From an uncultured Clostridium sp. (GTDB lineage Bacteria > Bacillota > Clostridia > TANB77 > CAG-508): a DNA stretch of 7,704 bases. The notes under the pieces are model-generated. The model was not told the origin of the DNA, made no database searches, and saw nothing but the letters and a program-made list of their open reading frames with translations. Shown here piece after piece: positions 6,612 to 7,704 of this stretch; the first letter of the stretch is position 1; every line of letters begins with the position of its first letter. Both the position numbers and the translations under genes were made by a program. The stretch lies in assembly GCA_946008205.1 (NCBI GenBank), contig CAMGAZ010000062.1, forward strand, positions 1 to 7,704, written 5' to 3'.

Positions 6612-7704
6612 ATGGCAGATAAAAAACTAATTCCTATTACTAATTCATATAGATTAGAGCAGCCTTTAGGATATGCTACTCAGATTGTGTATTCTAGCAT
6701 AGAGAGTGTTCCTTTGTTTATGATAGGATATTCATATACTAGTATGGCCAGCAGTGCTTTTAAAATTAATGACGAAAGTTACCGTCGTTTTTATTTTCAT
6801 ACTTCCGATAGTTGGATGGAAGTTAATCTTCAGCAAATCCACAGATCTGTTTTACGACTTAGATCCTGTAAGATTACCGGCACTGATTTGTCCAATATTT
6901 CTTGGCGCTATGAAGATCCTAAACTTGAAGCCGTAGAAGAATATAAATTTGTCTTTGGTCAGAAAAAAAATATCATCTATATAAAACTTGATAAAATCAA
7001 GGATATTTTAAAAGAGGAGCTTGAACGTAAGGCACATCAACAATATTCTTATCGCAATCTGACATTAGAAGATGTTTTGTTTTCTAGAGACAATATGTCA
7101 GAGTTTATTCCTGTATTTAAAACAATCCCGGAAATAAAAGATAAGATATATGAAGCAATTAAACAAAGATCCAAGACGCCTTTTATAAAAGAATGGATGG
7201 ATTTCATTCTTGAGCATACCTATGCTGTAAGTTTTTTTATGAGTAGAGCAATCTATGCCGACATTGATGATCCAAATAACGTCTATGCTTTTCTTGTTGG
7301 GATTGATGAATATAGGCTTTCAAGAGAAATTTCTCTTGCTCTATCTCAAGGTCTGTTGAAAATTAATGGCTCTAACATGGTTTCATCTACATTCAGTCAG
7401 ATTGAGACATTAACTGATTATCTTAAATTCTTTTCTGGCAAACTTATCGATAAAGCTTCTAACTGTTTTAATCCCATTTTTGATCCCAATACCGAGAAAT
7501 TTACTCAGAAGGAAAAAGATTATTTCGACTATGCAGCTTATAGCGGTAAACTTAAATTCTTTAATGCTCAGAAGAATGTTATCGGTGCAATTTCCAGATC
7601 ATTAAACGTAAATAAGTCCGCATTACTCGTCGGAGAGATGGGCTGCGGTAAGACAGCACTAGGTATTGCTTCTACTTATGTTAATAGTAAGAAGAGGAAT
7701 CCGA
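6612..7704 (+). CDS. Probable SNF2/DEAD-like helicase, N-terminal part (cut by window end)
   Basis: Open from the ATG at 6612 to the window edge: 364 codons plus one base, no stop, so the gene continues beyond the window. AGGAG at 6601-6605, 6 nt upstream, supports the start. Residues 1-310 are an unrecognised N-terminal extension with mixed helices and strands. At about 314-320 LKFFNAQ resembles the Q-containing segment found just before motif I in superfamily 2 helicases. LLVGEMGCGKT at 338-348 is a clear Walker A (motif I) with Lys347 and Thr348, and its GEMGxGKT form is the one I associate with large SNF2-like helicases of mobile elements. DEAH and later motifs would be beyond the edge, so helicase rather than another ATPase is inferred. 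Its place directly after the DUF6094-like gene strengthens the call, since the families are often adjacent. Confidence 0.75.
   Translation, partial: MADKKLIPITNSYRLEQPLGYATQIVYSSIESVPLFMIGYSYTSMASSAFKINDESYRRFYFHTSDSWMEVNLQQIHRSVLRLRSCKITGTDLSNISWRYEDPKLEAVEEYKFVFGQKKNIIYIKLDKIKDILKEELERKAHQQYSYRNLTLEDVLFSRDNMSEFIPVFKTIPEIKDKIYEAIKQRSKTPFIKEWMDFILEHTYAVSFFMSRAIYADIDDPNNVYAFLVGIDEYRLSREISLALSQGLLKINGSNMVSSTFSQIETLTDYLKFFSGKLIDKASNCFNPIFDPNTEKFTQKEKDYFDYAAYSGKLKFFNAQKNVIGAISRSLNVNKSALLVGEMGCGKTALGIASTYVNSKKRNP

Noticed and set aside
6754..6936. A + strand 60-codon frame inside the helicase gene
   Set aside because: It is an out-of-frame shadow of the gene that starts at 6612 and runs to the window end.

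Overview
The window is a compact, AT-rich, single-strand gene block of about 7.7 kb. All five genes lie on the + strand and are separated by 0 to about 30 bp. They have purine-rich Shine-Dalgarno sites and use ATG, GTG and TTG starts (possibly ATA once). No rRNA, tRNA, insertion sequence, CRISPR array or convincing terminator was seen. The base composition, ribosome sites and protein sequences suggest a Bacillota (Clostridia-like) background. The gene content, a divergent ligase and a shortened DNA polymerase III alpha next to accessory genes, points to a large phage or a plasmid/conjugative element rather than a core chromosome. That origin is an inference: no structural, integrase or conjugation gene lies in the window.

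Layout: bases 1-44 are a leader with a ribosome site and perhaps the last codons of an upstream gene. Then come (1) 45-1922, an NAD+-dependent DNA ligase with all its domains, including the C-terminal BRCT; (2) about 1964-2347 (perhaps from an ATA at 1919), a small charged, helical protein of unknown function; (3) 2369-5188, a C-family DNA polymerase (DnaE type) with what looks like a complete PHP metal site and all three catalytic aspartates, but ending just after the helix-hairpin-helix region; (4) 5218-6588, a protein that resembles the DUF6094 methyltransferase-like family but has lost the SAM-binding and NPPY-type motifs; (5) 6612 to beyond the window end, the N-terminal part of a probable SNF2/DEAD-like helicase, cut just after its Walker A motif.

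Together this reads as one polycistronic DNA replication/processing module: polymerase with possible built-in proofreading, ligase for nick sealing, and a helicase with an apparently inactivated methyltransferase-like partner. The most interesting element is that last pair. Elsewhere, from memory, DUF6094-type proteins sit beside large SNF2-like helicases on mobile elements; here the partner seems to have become a pseudoenzyme and the pair is tied to a replication operon. Several start sites are also unusual and are described separately. No stretch over 300 bp lacks a gene.
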